Source of the DNA: Hydractinia symbiolongicarpus
Taxonomy: Eukaryota > Cnidaria > Hydrozoa > Anthoathecata > Hydractiniidae
Direction: 5' to 3'
DNA: 64,000 bases
NCBI RefSeq assembly: GCF_029227915.1
Contig: NC_079879.1
Span: 16,680,001 to 16,744,000, forward strand
Shown piece by piece: positions 37,040 to 48,871 of this stretch (positions are counted from its first letter, which is position 1; each line of letters starts with the position of its first letter). The position numbers were made by a program, and so were the translations under genes. The notes beneath the pieces are model-generated. The model saw only the letters and a list, made by a program, of their open reading frames with translations, searched no databases and was not told the origin of the DNA.

Positions 37040-37372
37040 ATGAATGCACACACTGAGCGGTTGATATCTCTCCTTGTCGAGTTAAATAACTTGATTGAGA
37101 TTACGCCGTGGGTGGCTTCTCAGATCCGGCCCTTGGCTACAGAGATTGAGATTTGTGCTGTCACTGCCGAGGAAAACGGTGAAACCGAACTTCTTGGTAG
37201 TCGGCGGCCATTGATCCTATTTCTGCTGAACAAATTATGTTCAGAAATATATGATCGAGCCAGGGTCGACGAGATGAGATATGAGAACACCCTATTTCAT
37301 CTGGTTTCGGCCAGGAAATATGTGCTTTTCGTCGGCATGATTGACGAATGTGCAAATTTGTTAAGCCTTTAA
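37040..37372 (+). CDS. Hypothetical 110-residue protein inside the giant element
   Basis: This is an intronless open frame with coding-like composition in an otherwise AT-rich area. The predicted protein is helical, with LISLLVELNNLIEITPWVAS, an acidic patch, and an LLNKLCSEIYDRARVDEMRY helix. I recognise no known domain. A TATAAATA sequence lies about 30 bp upstream of the ATG. It is the only convincing plus-strand reading frame between the inverted repeats apart from the LINE fragment and the satellite frames, and could be cargo. It may also be chance; no homologue can be checked here. Confidence 0.3.
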   Translation: MNAHTERLISLLVELNNLIEITPWVASQIRPLATEIEICAVTAEENGETELLGSRRPLILFLLNKLCSEIYDRARVDEMRYENTLFHLVSARKYVLFVGMIDECANLLSL

Positions 37373-38690
37373 ACAGCCCACATTATTTTGTTTTGTTTTG
37401 TTTTATCCGTTCCTACGTTTTAGTAGGAGCATATTCAATTGGCTACCTCGAGTAGAAAACGAGATTCGCAAGCAAGCTCGTTCCCAGCAACCTCGTCCCA
37501 AGGGCATATTTTATATTTTCTGCCCGTCCCAGTATAAAAAGGCGCTAGGAACGAGGTTGCGTTGTGTCTGTTTTCGCCGTGTTAGATGTGAAATTAGTTC
37601 GGAAGAGCCGCAGTAGGCTTTTAACAAAACGTATAATCACCGTGTTGCAACAAAATCAGCAAAATGCGGCCATAAGTAGTTAAACTTCGGTGAAAACTAT
37701 AATACTTCGGCGGAGCACATCGAAGGAGAGTCGAGCCTGGGCAAACACCTTTTAGGCAAGTGCAAAAGTGACGAAATTTTAATCTGCTTGCAAATCCAAA
37801 TAAGGTTAGCAGGATTATTTATTTAAAAACAAAATAACAAAAAGCTACATCCATATGTGTAGGTTCTCGTTGTGTCATCGGTTGCGTTGCCGCGCCATCA
37901 ATAAAGCGGATGCCGTATGAGATGTAGCTAAAACGAAAAAAAAAACAATTACACTTGCGATATAACCTTCATACAGACGGAATTGTAAGGAATTAATGAA
38001 ATCCCAGGGAAAAAACACTAATAAAATTAAAAGTTTTTTCAGAGACAGGCAGTTCAAAATCAGAAACATTTCTAGTAAGACAAGATCAATTTAAAGTCTT
38101 AACCCAGTCCTAACAGAAACAGTATTGGGTATGTAAGTATTTCGGCGACACTGAATCAACATTCTGATGATTGCTCCAGGAAATAGGGTGAGAATAAATG
38201 TTGATGCTACCATCATGCTCCACATACTTTTTAAAACTCGTTTTCAGCGCTTTTGTAGTTTTTGTTGGGACGGAAACCTAAAGAAACACTTTCTTCAGGT
38301 TTCCGTCACAATGCAGAAAACTTAAGAAGCGCTGGGAACAAGTTTGTGCGTTTTATGTTCCCTTTGCCATTTATATCTAAAACAGATCCAAGTCAGTCAG
38401 GTAGTCTTAGAAACCTCAAAGATGCACAAGAAAACGGCGCTTGCATTAGCGAGGCATATTATTTAATGTAAGGAGAAAAATGGTTTTCTCCTGTTCGGAG
38501 GTATTAACGATTTCAAATGAATCATTTTTTGAACACTGTTTCTAGGGAGTTAAAAACGTTAGAAATTTAATCCAAGAGAAAGAGGCGGGTCCAGGTATGA
38601 TTTTATTTATATCATGGTTAACCATCACAGGTTAGAGTACAAAAACCAATGGAATTGTTTTTACTTTGCTTACAATACTTCACTTAATGT
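37373..38690. other. Non-coding stretch
   Basis: No gene was recognised. It holds a second GGAACGAGGTTG-type sequence (about 37,548) and a hairpin-forming AAACCTGAAGAAA / TTTCTTCAGGTTT pair (about 38,274-38,303). Confidence 0.4.
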
Positions 38691-38940
38691 CGAAAAAACC
38701 GTATACAACAGCGGAAACGACAAGCAATCATGCACAGAATTATTTAAAGATTTGTGTCCACTTAATGTCGAGATATTTTGCACATATATATGTCCACTTA
38801 AAGTAACAGTCGTATACAACAGCCGAAACGACAAGCAATCATGCACAGAATTATTTAAAGATTTGTGTCCACTTAATGTCGAGATATTTTGCACATATAT
38901 ATGTCCACTTAAGGTAACAGTCGTATACAACTACAGAAAC
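38691..38940. repeat. 111-bp satellite, second locus (about two units)
   Basis: Same sequence family as 34,907-35,500, here of the CAGCGGAAACG subtype. The anchors at 38,803 and 38,914 are 111 bp apart. TGTCCACTTAA occurs twice per unit. Confidence 0.92.
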
Positions 38941-39990
38941 AACATACCTTATTTTTTTGATCGAATCAATAATTAGTAGAGGTAAGAAAATTTATTAATT
39001 TATTACTTGGGGCGTCTCATGATTATTGTACTAGTATATCATAACATAATAGCGATTCACTGGATTATGGAATCCGGGTCCGGTGATCTTTAAAGTGATA
39101 GTAAAGTAATTCATGAATGACTCGTTCAAATTACTTTAATGTCGATCAGTCTCTTTATTTGCAGAATATGTGTCATTGCAATTTAGTTTTTTTTTACATT
39201 TTCATTTTACAGACCAGAAGCAAAACTCACGCCACGGTCTGCAAAATACACGGCAACCATCTAATGTAGTTAAAAATGTTCTTAACGGTAGATATTATAA
39301 TATATCTTTATTTGACAGAAATTCAAGTTAATAGTTGCTACAGTCCAAAACATATTCGTGGTGAAGTATGTTATTAGGGAGTTTCCAATCTGGTCAGTAA
39401 AATACACAAAAGCTATCAAAAAAATTACCACTATCTTATTTCATTTATTTTACCATATAAGTCCTAAATATATTAAATCTTTTCATTTAACACGAGAAAA
39501 ATCGAAATTACAAGTTGGCTCGAAGGTCGTTAAAAATTGACTGGTATATATATACAAAAAAGTCCTAGAATGTCCGTTATTCTATGGAAAACTGAGAAAC
39601 TGTAACCACTTTAGTATATGATGTACACTGACACGTGTACATGCAAACACCACCCAAGATATATTAGAATGTTAAAATGTATCATTGTTTTAATCACCTT
39701 ATACACCGTGGTGACAAAATGCTACTTTTTTCTATTTTCACAAAATATACACCAGTAAAAATTAAATGTCTATTCCACAGTGTTGCGCGATTAAAAAATA
39801 AACATATTCCTAACACTTTGTGACTTTGGTCCGTACAATACATAGCATAAAAGGTTATGAATTTTAGCCTGTAGAAGAGGAGGAAATATGGTTAAAAGTT
39901 TTAAGTGGACACCAAATTGTCCACCTAAGGAACATGTCCACGTAGTGATACATTTTTTCACTCGCTGTGTCTACCTAAGAAGCTCATAGA
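38941..39990. other. Non-coding stretch ending in TTAnGTGGACA motifs
   Basis: No gene was recognised. Between about 39,899 and 39,945 three motif copies (TTAAGTGGACA, TGTCCACCTAA and the variant TGTCCACGTAG) lie within 50 bp, directly inside the right inverted repeat. This mirrors the cluster at 16,829-17,075. Confidence 0.55.
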
Positions 39991-42772
39991 CATATATGTA
40001 AAAACTATTCTAACAAGATCCTAAAGTTGGTAGTAAAGTTTATAATTACTATATAAGCTTATTCCTACCTTTGGGCAAGCTGCACATTCCCTAAATCCAA
40101 AATAATTCGTAATGGCCACAACCTATGGAACATATGGAAACCTATGGACAGAAGTTTTTAAAGAGTTATAGTTTAACTAGCTAGCTAGCATCGAGCTATT
40201 CTATAGTTGCGCCCCGCCGAAGGGGCGCACATTTAGTTGACCGCGGGTATGTAGTGTTTGTTTTGTGTATGGAGATGTTTTTTTCTTACTCTCAACTCCG
40301 CGGGGGACTTCGGCTCGATCATCCAACCTCGGTTTGATATAACACGACCTGTGTGTTTGGTACCATCAAGACAAAAAAACACACTGATCGAGCAAAACCT
40401 ATCTTGTCCCGTTTTCTTTGTTGTCTCCCAAGATTTGACTGCCATAAAAAATGTTAAACGAGATTCTTTTGTTATGTTAATTTGAAGCTTTGTAATATTG
40501 TCTCGTTTAATGTGCTTAAATGTCGCTGCAGCTCACGTGAATTTATCTTCAAGAAAAGATTTGTTTTTGTTTGTCCACTTTGTTGCCAACCTTGTTAACA
40601 ATAAGTAAGTAGAAGGATTACTTATATCTTATATGAAATTAAACTCAGAACGGTTTATGGCGTTGATCCAAAGGCCGCAATTTATAAATGCATCACAATT
40701 TAAAGTCAATTAAGAACAGAACATTCCGTGTATGGCCATGACTAAAACTGCTTACATTTTGTTGGTCTTCCCTTCCCGATGGTCTGGCTTGTCGTAGTAG
40801 CTTTACTGATGTAGCTAGGGAGGTAAATACCTATTTTTAAATTCTTGCATTTTATTAGGTAATAGTCGTAAAACTACTCTTACTTGCACTACAGCTATCA
40901 AGCTAGAACTACACAAAATAGTGCTTTCATTAGAGTTCCTTTTTTTCAGAAGTCACCAGCAACAAAAAGCTTTTATCCTGCTTTGTGTAATCTTATCAAC
41001 GAGGGTGCTGATAAGCCACATACACCGTAAAATGTGCAGGCGTTTTGGGTGGGTAAAATAACTTCTAAAGGAACCTTTGTGAGGCTACTATCAGGTATAT
41101 AAAAAGATATTTGTATAAGCATGAAAAAATATTGTTGTTCATTGCACTGAACAGTCAAGTTGAACTGATAAATTAACCAATAACATAACATAGTTAGCCG
41201 TTGCAGTACAACTAGACGCTACCCACAGTATGTTACAGGTTTCTTTTTTTCTTCATTTTTTCATGTTTTCTTTTGAAGTTACAATATGATGTGTTGTTGA
41301 TTTATCAAATCTGACAAATTTATTAATTGAGTGTCTACCCTTTTTTGTATCAACTTGTTTAATTCAATTCGAAAACAATGACCAATCAATTTCCTCGATA
41401 ATAAATGATCAAATTTGTTCAATTCAATAAATCAATTTTGACAAAATAAGTCCTGTATTGTCCACAGGTTTAAAAATCTTGTATCGCCTGCTTAATATTA
41501 TACTTGTTTAACAATGATATCGAAACTTTTTTAATAAATTCTAACTTTAAATCAGATAAGTAGACAATAATTAAACAACCTAGTATTAATTCAGTTCCTG
41601 GTAAAATTGTGTTTTTTTTTTCTCAATTTTAAATGTACTTTCTTTTTCAGATCACCTGTTATCAAACCATGCACCATCAGCATTTTTGAAAAATCTTCAA
41701 CAAGAGAAATTTTGAAGGATTTTATTGGTAACTTAACTGAGTAATAATTCATTGAAATTGAACTTGTTCAGAAGTTATTATATATTCGAGTCGTGAAGTT
41801 CATACATAGCAATCCTGTATCCTGGAATTTTCAGAATTTTTCAGATCGAGATCAGTTATAAAAATATCTAGTTAAAGCTTTAACTATTGTTTCAGAATAT
41901 ACACCGTATATATTTTTCCCCTGGCCAATAAGCTTATTCACAAGCCTCTATGCAATTCCGTACTGCATTTCTGTTATCATATTCGTTATAACGCAGAACT
42001 ATAATTTTTGGCGGAAAATGTTTCAGCAAAAAAACTTTTGGACACAATTTGTTATTTCAGCACAAAAATTTTCGGAGATTTGTTAAGTCAAAAATGTATG
42101 CAAAAATCTTTTAAACGAATTTTAACCAAAATTCAAAAGCAATGATTACTAGAAATTACACAACAAGCAGGCTAGAGGCATTTAAAGTGTACATATATTT
42201 AATCAAGATCTAAGAAAGGGTCTTCAGGATCCCACTTTATAGATAGAGCCTTAACCAAATGTGAAAATAACGAAAATAATAAGTTCTAACACTGCAGTTT
42301 TTATTGATTTCAAACATCCACCATTTTCCATTTTAATTTTCAATCCCGTTCTAAATTTGAATATTTTAAGTCGTTATTTACGGTGGCCTCTATCTGCCAA
42401 CAATAAAAAACTTCAAATAAACCATACAGAGTTTTTGCAGCAAACATTTAAATCGATTGTCAACTCTGAAAAAAGATTACTTAGTCAACGCTATCTGTAC
42501 AAATTGATCACTTAGCGAATGCTATATATGCAAATTCCATACTTAACGAATGCCATCTGTACAAATTGCACACTTAGCAAATCCTATCTATGCAAATTGA
42601 TCACTTAGAGAATTCTATCTGTACGAATTGACAACTTAGCAAATGCTATCTATGCAAATTGATCACTTAGCAAAATGCTATCTGTACAAATTGATCACTT
42701 AGCAAAATGCTATCTGTACAAATTGCACACTTAGCAAATGCTATCTATGCAAATTGCACACTTAGCAAAATG
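39991..42772 (-). repeat. Long inverted repeat, right arm (2,782 bp)
   Basis: Mirror copy of 13,451-16,232. It ends at 42,772 inside a minisatellite unit, where the left copy continues as minisatellite but the right one changes abruptly into the KDZ palindrome. Confidence 0.92.
42479..42772. repeat. 31-bp minisatellite array, right end (about nine units)
   Basis: Same family as the left arrays, in the opposite orientation (CAAATTGATCACTTAG cores). The array is cut off by the start of the palindrome. Confidence 0.92.
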
Positions 42773-44000
42773 CGTAACTAATGTGTTTGTCCTAAAATTC
42801 AAAATGCTACATAAAGCTGTTAGCTGACTAACAAACGGAAAACTTTGGTTTGTTGAACTTACTGATCACTGTAATGTTATTATTTTTACATTACTATTGT
42901 TTCTCTTTATATGTGTTTTACTAAGCATAAATAGCTAGCTTTAGTTTTAGCTAAGTGTTCCCAGTTTAAGTATATTTAACTGGGTCTTAGCTACTGTTAG
43001 CTAGCTAATGTTGTCCTCCATGGGCTAGCTCTCTAACCTATGACTTATATTGTTATTCCTCTTTTTTAATTATCTATAGCTAGCTACCTTAGTTTCCAAA
43101 CTTCTTTTCTTTTATGAGCACGAATTATGATGTAACAAGCTAGCTAGCTACCTACCTACAAAATCTTTAAAGACTTGAACTTTTGCAGATGTATTTTATA
43201 TTTCTTTTCGCATTTCCTGTTAACTTTACAAAGGGACCACGTGCAATATGACAAGTGGAATATTTTTTTTTCCAGAATTTAAAGCGTGTGTGTTAAGTTA
43301 TTTTTTATTGTTTTGTTTCTGACATCCTGTTTAACTTTCGTCAGCCTACATGTAAAATGCCAGGTTATTTTTACAGGGGGGTGTAGCTAGACATTTGATT
43401 GGAAATTTACATGGGTTTTTGACTTTATTTTAATTTATGAGAGGATGGTCATTTGGTTCGGGAAGGTTGTTCGTGTTTTTGTTTGTGTTGCAAACTGCTG
43501 TTTTTTAAAATTTTCTGTAAACTTTTGTGGGAAAAAGACCACATGCAATATACTGAAAGCACAAATTTTGTAGAATTGGTCTCCACTAAAGGCTGTTGTG
43601 TAAGCTAATGGCTTTTTCATAGTTCGTATTATCAACTTTTGTTGGGGAGAACTAAACTGTATGTGATGTCATTTTTGCTGGAAGAAAATTCCATGGTTTC
43701 ACGTTTTTGTTAAGAATTTTATAATTGTGGTAATATATAACTGTGTTTGGTGATGATGAAAAAACTTTTTTGTTTTTTATATTTTATGAAATGCCTGATT
43801 TTTCTGTAATTTTTGAAATTGCTATTATACGTGTTGTGACTGTTGGTGTTGTAACTGTCGGTCTTCTTACTGTCGGTTTTGTGAGTTTAGTGTTGTGAGT
43901 GTCGATGTTGTGAGTGTCGTTGTTGTAACTTTTTATCAACTAGATTTTACACCTTGCAAGCTGTTCTGTTTTATTTTGTGTAAGATTTGTGTGGAGGATT
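42773..44000. other. Outer arm sequence of the palindrome
   Basis: AT-rich with AGCTAGCT clusters (around 43,010-43,150) and a run of TGT-rich direct repeats near 43,840-43,925 (GTTGTGAGTGTCG-like). No gene was recognised. The mirror is 53,500-54,727. Confidence 0.5.
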
Positions 44001-45945
44001 TAATGTGATTTGATATTTGGCATTTTGTGTAAGATTTTAAGAACATTTTTTTGTATATACACTGCTGACGTCAGAAAAACATCTAAAAGAACCTATTTTC
44101 CCATTGTCCTTCTGCCTAAGTGGATTTCTCCACGGTCCTTATCGACTAGTCTATATAATAATACGCTAAGTGTGTCTGTCTGTGTGTCTGTGACAGGCAA
44201 AGTGGATGACTTCATTTTCCTTTGATGTTGCCGAAAAATGCATCTCTAATATGTCAAATTTTCTGACGTTACGGCACGACGAAAATAACACTACTTTAAC
44301 GTCAATATCCTATATTGATATAATGAAGCTATTACAGTGCACCTAAAACTTTGAGGCCAAATAACTTGGAAACGAGGTGGTGACGTCAATGATTTTTCAC
44401 CGCGTGGGTAACTAGGGACCACCTAGGACAATTTTGGGTAATTTTCCCAAACCCGGGTCCCCGAATCCGTTTCTGAATGGACGGGTTGATGACGTCATCA
44501 AAAAACCTTCAAACTCTAATATCTCTGCAACTGTTTATCAAAAGTACATGATCCTATACATTTTCTTAATCAGCGTTTCAAGATCTATGCGATAAAGGCA
44601 ACAGGTATACAAATTTCTAAAAAAATATTTTTAGGTTTTGACGGGCCGTTGCTGACGTCAGAAAATGTTTTAAACCCTTCCTCACCTCATTAACCGCTCA
44701 TCAAAAGCACATGATCATATACATTTTGTTGATCAGCGCTTTAAGCCCTACGCAATAGAGGCAACGTGAAAATAAGCTTCTGAAATTTTTTTGTGGATGG
44801 GTTGTTGACGTCATCAAAATTCAAATAACGCTTCTTTTTCTTTTTTATCCTGGCTCAGTGGATTTTTCCACGGGCTTTATGGACTAGTCTCTATAATAAT
44901 ACGCTAGGTGTGTCTGTCTGTGTGTCTGTGACAGGCAAAGTGGATGTCTTCATTTTCCTTTGATGTTGCCGAAAAATGCATGTCTAAAAATTTTTTAATT
45001 TAATTTTTTTAATTTTTTAAACCTTTATATCTTATTAATCATTTATCAAGCACGTGATTACATACATTTTCTTGATCAGCGCTTTAAACTCCGCACAATA
45101 GAGGCAACGTAAAATCAAGGTTTTTTGCAGATGGGTTGCTGACGTCATCAAAATTCATATGACGCTTATTTTTCAATTTTATCCTGCCTCAGTGGATTTT
45201 TCCACGGGCTTTATCGACTAGTCTATATAATAATACGCCAGTTCTGTCTGTGACTTTTGCAAAGTGGATAAAATTTCTTTGATAAAGTCTATAAAACATC
45301 GCCTATAAATTTGTTCTGTAAATTAGCAAACTTTGACGTTAGAGCAATATTGACGTCAAAGGAAAGTATATTAAGATTAGTGAAGCCAATGCATTGCACT
45401 TTTAAAATTAAGGCTTAATAACTTGGAAACGGCTGGAAATAACTGACGTCATCTCCTGCGTGGGTAACTAGGGACTACCTAGGACCAAGTTGGGTAAGTT
45501 TTCCAAACCTGGGTCACCAAATCCGTTTCGGAATGGACAGGTAAATGACGTCATAAAAAAACCTTTAAACCCTAATATCTCTGCATCCGTTTGTCTCAAG
45601 TACACGATCCTATACATTTTCTTGATCAGCGTTTCAAGATCTATACGATGAAGGCAATAGGTACACAAATTTCTTGAAAATAAATTTTTGGGTTTGACAG
45701 GCCATTGCTGACGTCAACAAAATTTTTAACACATTATATCTCCTTAGGCTTTTGTCGAATACATATGATCCTATACATTATTGTGATCAGCGTTTTAACC
45801 TTTACACGTTATAGCCAACGAATAAACTAAACTTGGCCAATTTTTTTTGTATCTGCACTGTTGACGTCAGCAAAAAATCTAAAACAACCTATTTTTCCAT
45901 TGTCCTTCTGCCTAAGTGGATTTCTCCACGGGCTTTATCGACTAG
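44000..45945 (+). mobile_element. Tandem non-autonomous Helitron-like elements (left arm)
   Basis: Units run head to tail: a partial one ending at 44,149, then 44,150-44,887, 44,888-45,221 and 45,222-45,945. Each full unit starts with TCTATATAATAATACGC or a close variant. Each ends with a GTGGATTTCTCCAC-type hairpin, about 12 bases, and CTAG. A 5' TC, a 3' hairpin and CTRR are the structural marks of Helitrons. No Rep/helicase is encoded. The short third unit is internally deleted. TGACGTCA motifs recur inside. Confidence 0.65.
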
Positions 45946-46028
45946 TTTTTATATAATCGAACTACAGCTTCATAAATACATTTACAATATAACTTTTATT
46001 TACCATCTGCACTTTCACTTGAATCTGA

Positions 46029-48628
46029 TTATATTTCACTGTCCTCAGAGTAATACGCGAAATCTATCGTTTCGTCGTCTTCGTACATCACTAGCACATC
46101 ATTCGCAAGTGGATTTTCAATATCAACGAAACTATTGAACAGAGCTTTATTTCGATTTAAAGTATCGCTCACGCGGCCCATAACTTCACTGATGAGAAAC
46201 TTTTCGGCAGGCTTGTCGCATGTTTCCAAGTATTGTTTTAGTATTTGAAATTGCTCTTGCCAATAATCTATAACGCATGACATTTCATGTTTTATAAAGC
46301 CAATCTCTTCAGACGCTCGTTGCTGTATCAAATATAATTGGACGCAATTTCTCTTCACATTTTCTGGAATTATTGACGTTTTCTAAAATAACAAGTATTG
46401 CAATATGCACGTGACATGTGCGTAAAACTTACTAATTATACTAAATTATAAAAACATGGAAACAAAAATCACTTAAAAAATCACGAAATACGGCACACGA
46501 TTTAAACACTAACATGGATTGAAATACTTTGGTGGACAGCTGAGTTCACATCCAATATTTCACTGTATATGAGGTTAGAATAGCTCTCGTTTAACTCCTT
46601 CCGTATGTCATTTAATCCGTCCAGCTGATTCTTTTTTTCTCTACACACTTTATTTATTTGCGCGCTGAGACGATTAGCAATTGCAGATCCATCTAAGAGA
46701 GAAACCCAAATAGTTTGATTATAGTAAGAGCTATTACGCCGTAATAAACTTAGATTAAGAAGGTTAAGTTTTTTAAAAAGAACCTCGTATCAAATTTGAA
46801 CGATTAACGATGGTATGTTAAGTCAGTAACAAGTCATCAATTCATGGTAATGCGAACTAAGGACAATTGAATAGTTCATTAGTACCTCCGTAACGCTTTT
46901 TTAATACCAACAACATCATTCGTTCTGATACCCCGTAGTATAGTTGGCATATGGCTTCATCTTGTGATAATTGTAAGGCGTTTTTATGTTCGAATGGATA
47001 TTCAGGAGTGCTATCGGTTCAACGTGCAAGAGTGTTATGCTTCTTTTCAAGACTTGATTGAGAGTGATATCAGTCCTAAAAATCGCAGAAATGGTTATCT
47101 TTTTTTTCTTATATATATGTCTATTATATGTCTATTATATGTCTATTATATATGTCTATTATATATGTCTATTATATATTTCTTATATATATGTTATACT
47201 ACTATAATATAACAGCGCAAACTTTAGGATGCCTAACATAATTAAATAATTAGGATGTCCACCTTGCTGCTTTAGAAATATGGCAAGCTCGATCTGATGG
47301 CTTTTCACTCTAGTGATTCTCCCTTATTCTCGCCTACGCGCGCCCGTTTAAATTACTAAAAATTACCTTTCGCATTTGAAGGCTGTTTTGTTACCACTTC
47401 ATCCTCCTCGCTTTTCCACGCATTCAACACGCCTGATGTGATACTTACTAAGAATACAATTGACAAACAAATTATATATAGGCTTTAAAAAGTACTTTCT
47501 TTAATTAAAATTCTCTGCCCTCGATGTTTTAACAAAAAAATGTTTTTTAAATATCTTTCTGCGTTCGCAAGTTTGACGCAGAAGTATTCTTAATGATAAC
47601 GATTTAAAATATGCACATGCGTGAAAAAAAAAACTCTGAGAAAAGAATACTTTTCTTAGTATTTCCTGTCTTAAGGTTGTAGAACATCTTCACTAAGTAA
47701 CATACCTTGAAGTTTTGAGCATATTGCATCAAGTTCATCACAGCACGACTTCATCGTTTTATTGGCTTTTTCATAAAGATTTACCAATGTATTTCTTAAA
47801 TTAATAAACCTTTTATAAATACTACATTACTTAATCATGTTTACCTCTTTTGCTTATTTTACCTATGTATAACTATATTGCCCATTTTGATTGATCCAAA
47901 ATGCATTAAAGCGTCACCCAGTAAATCCATGCGATGAGCGGGGCTCATCTCTTTAGTAATTTTGGAAAACGAGCGCAAGTATGACCAAAGTCTTTCCATT
48001 AATTCTCCGTCCATGAGACCAAATGACTCTAGTCTTTGAATGGAGTTCTTTATCTAGGTATACATTACATTGAAGTATATTATGATCTTAAGCACTTAAA
48101 CAAGTGATAATAATTACCTACCTGGCAATTACCGTTGTGACCATATGAATGAAACAAAGGTATACCAAAATTGAAATGTTTGTACTTCGTCATGGTTTGT
48201 TTTTTCTGTAAAAAAATTGTATTATAAAACATTGTTTTATCACTGTTAAAGAACCGCTTTCTCATACACTTGATATTTAAAAGTTTTTGTAACTAACCTC
48301 AAGTGTCGCTTTAAAACACATGCTATATCGTGTACTATATGCACATTTAATTCTTTTCCATTAGATTCCTGCAAAATCTTATCTAACAGCATAACAGCAT
48401 AACCCAACCTGAAAAATGGCAGTCATCATTTTTCCTTATATGAAAAAAACAAAATTTCCCATCATAAAAATCATGAACATATCTACAAAAATTTAACCAA
48501 AAGTAAGTATATGCTTAACCCACTGGATATTTATGTCGACACGACATGCCAAACACACCAGTAACACTGAGTTTATTTGTCTTCCCCTTAGAATGGATGT
48601 TGTTGCCAGCTTGCAAATTACTGCAATC
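46029..48628 (-). pseudogene. KDZ-type transposase, 3' part (left arm copy)
   Basis: Exact mirror of the gene on the right arm (48,872-51,471), transcribed outward on the minus strand. The same exons are present, from the CRH-type motif to the C-terminus ending in an acidic tail with a stop at 46,029. Like its twin it lacks the N-terminal part of the protein, because the palindrome centre cuts the gene there. It is not expected to be active alone. Confidence 0.8.
47095..47205. repeat. TATTATATGTC-type microsatellite (left arm)
   Basis: Repeated TCTATTATATG units in an intron of the KDZ gene. The mirror copy is at 50,295-50,405. Confidence 0.8.
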
Positions 48629-48871
48629 CTAAAATATATATCACATATACATATATATATGCACATAATGTCACATACATAAATAACATTTTTGTTGATT
48701 AAAGTTAAGTGTTTTTGTATAAATATTTTAAATATATTACTCACTTTCTTTGTTTTCCCTTAATATATTTAAAATATTTATACAAAAACACTTAACTTTA
48801 ATCAACAAAAATGTTATTTATGTATGTGACATTATGTGCATATATATATGTATATGTGATATATATTTTAG

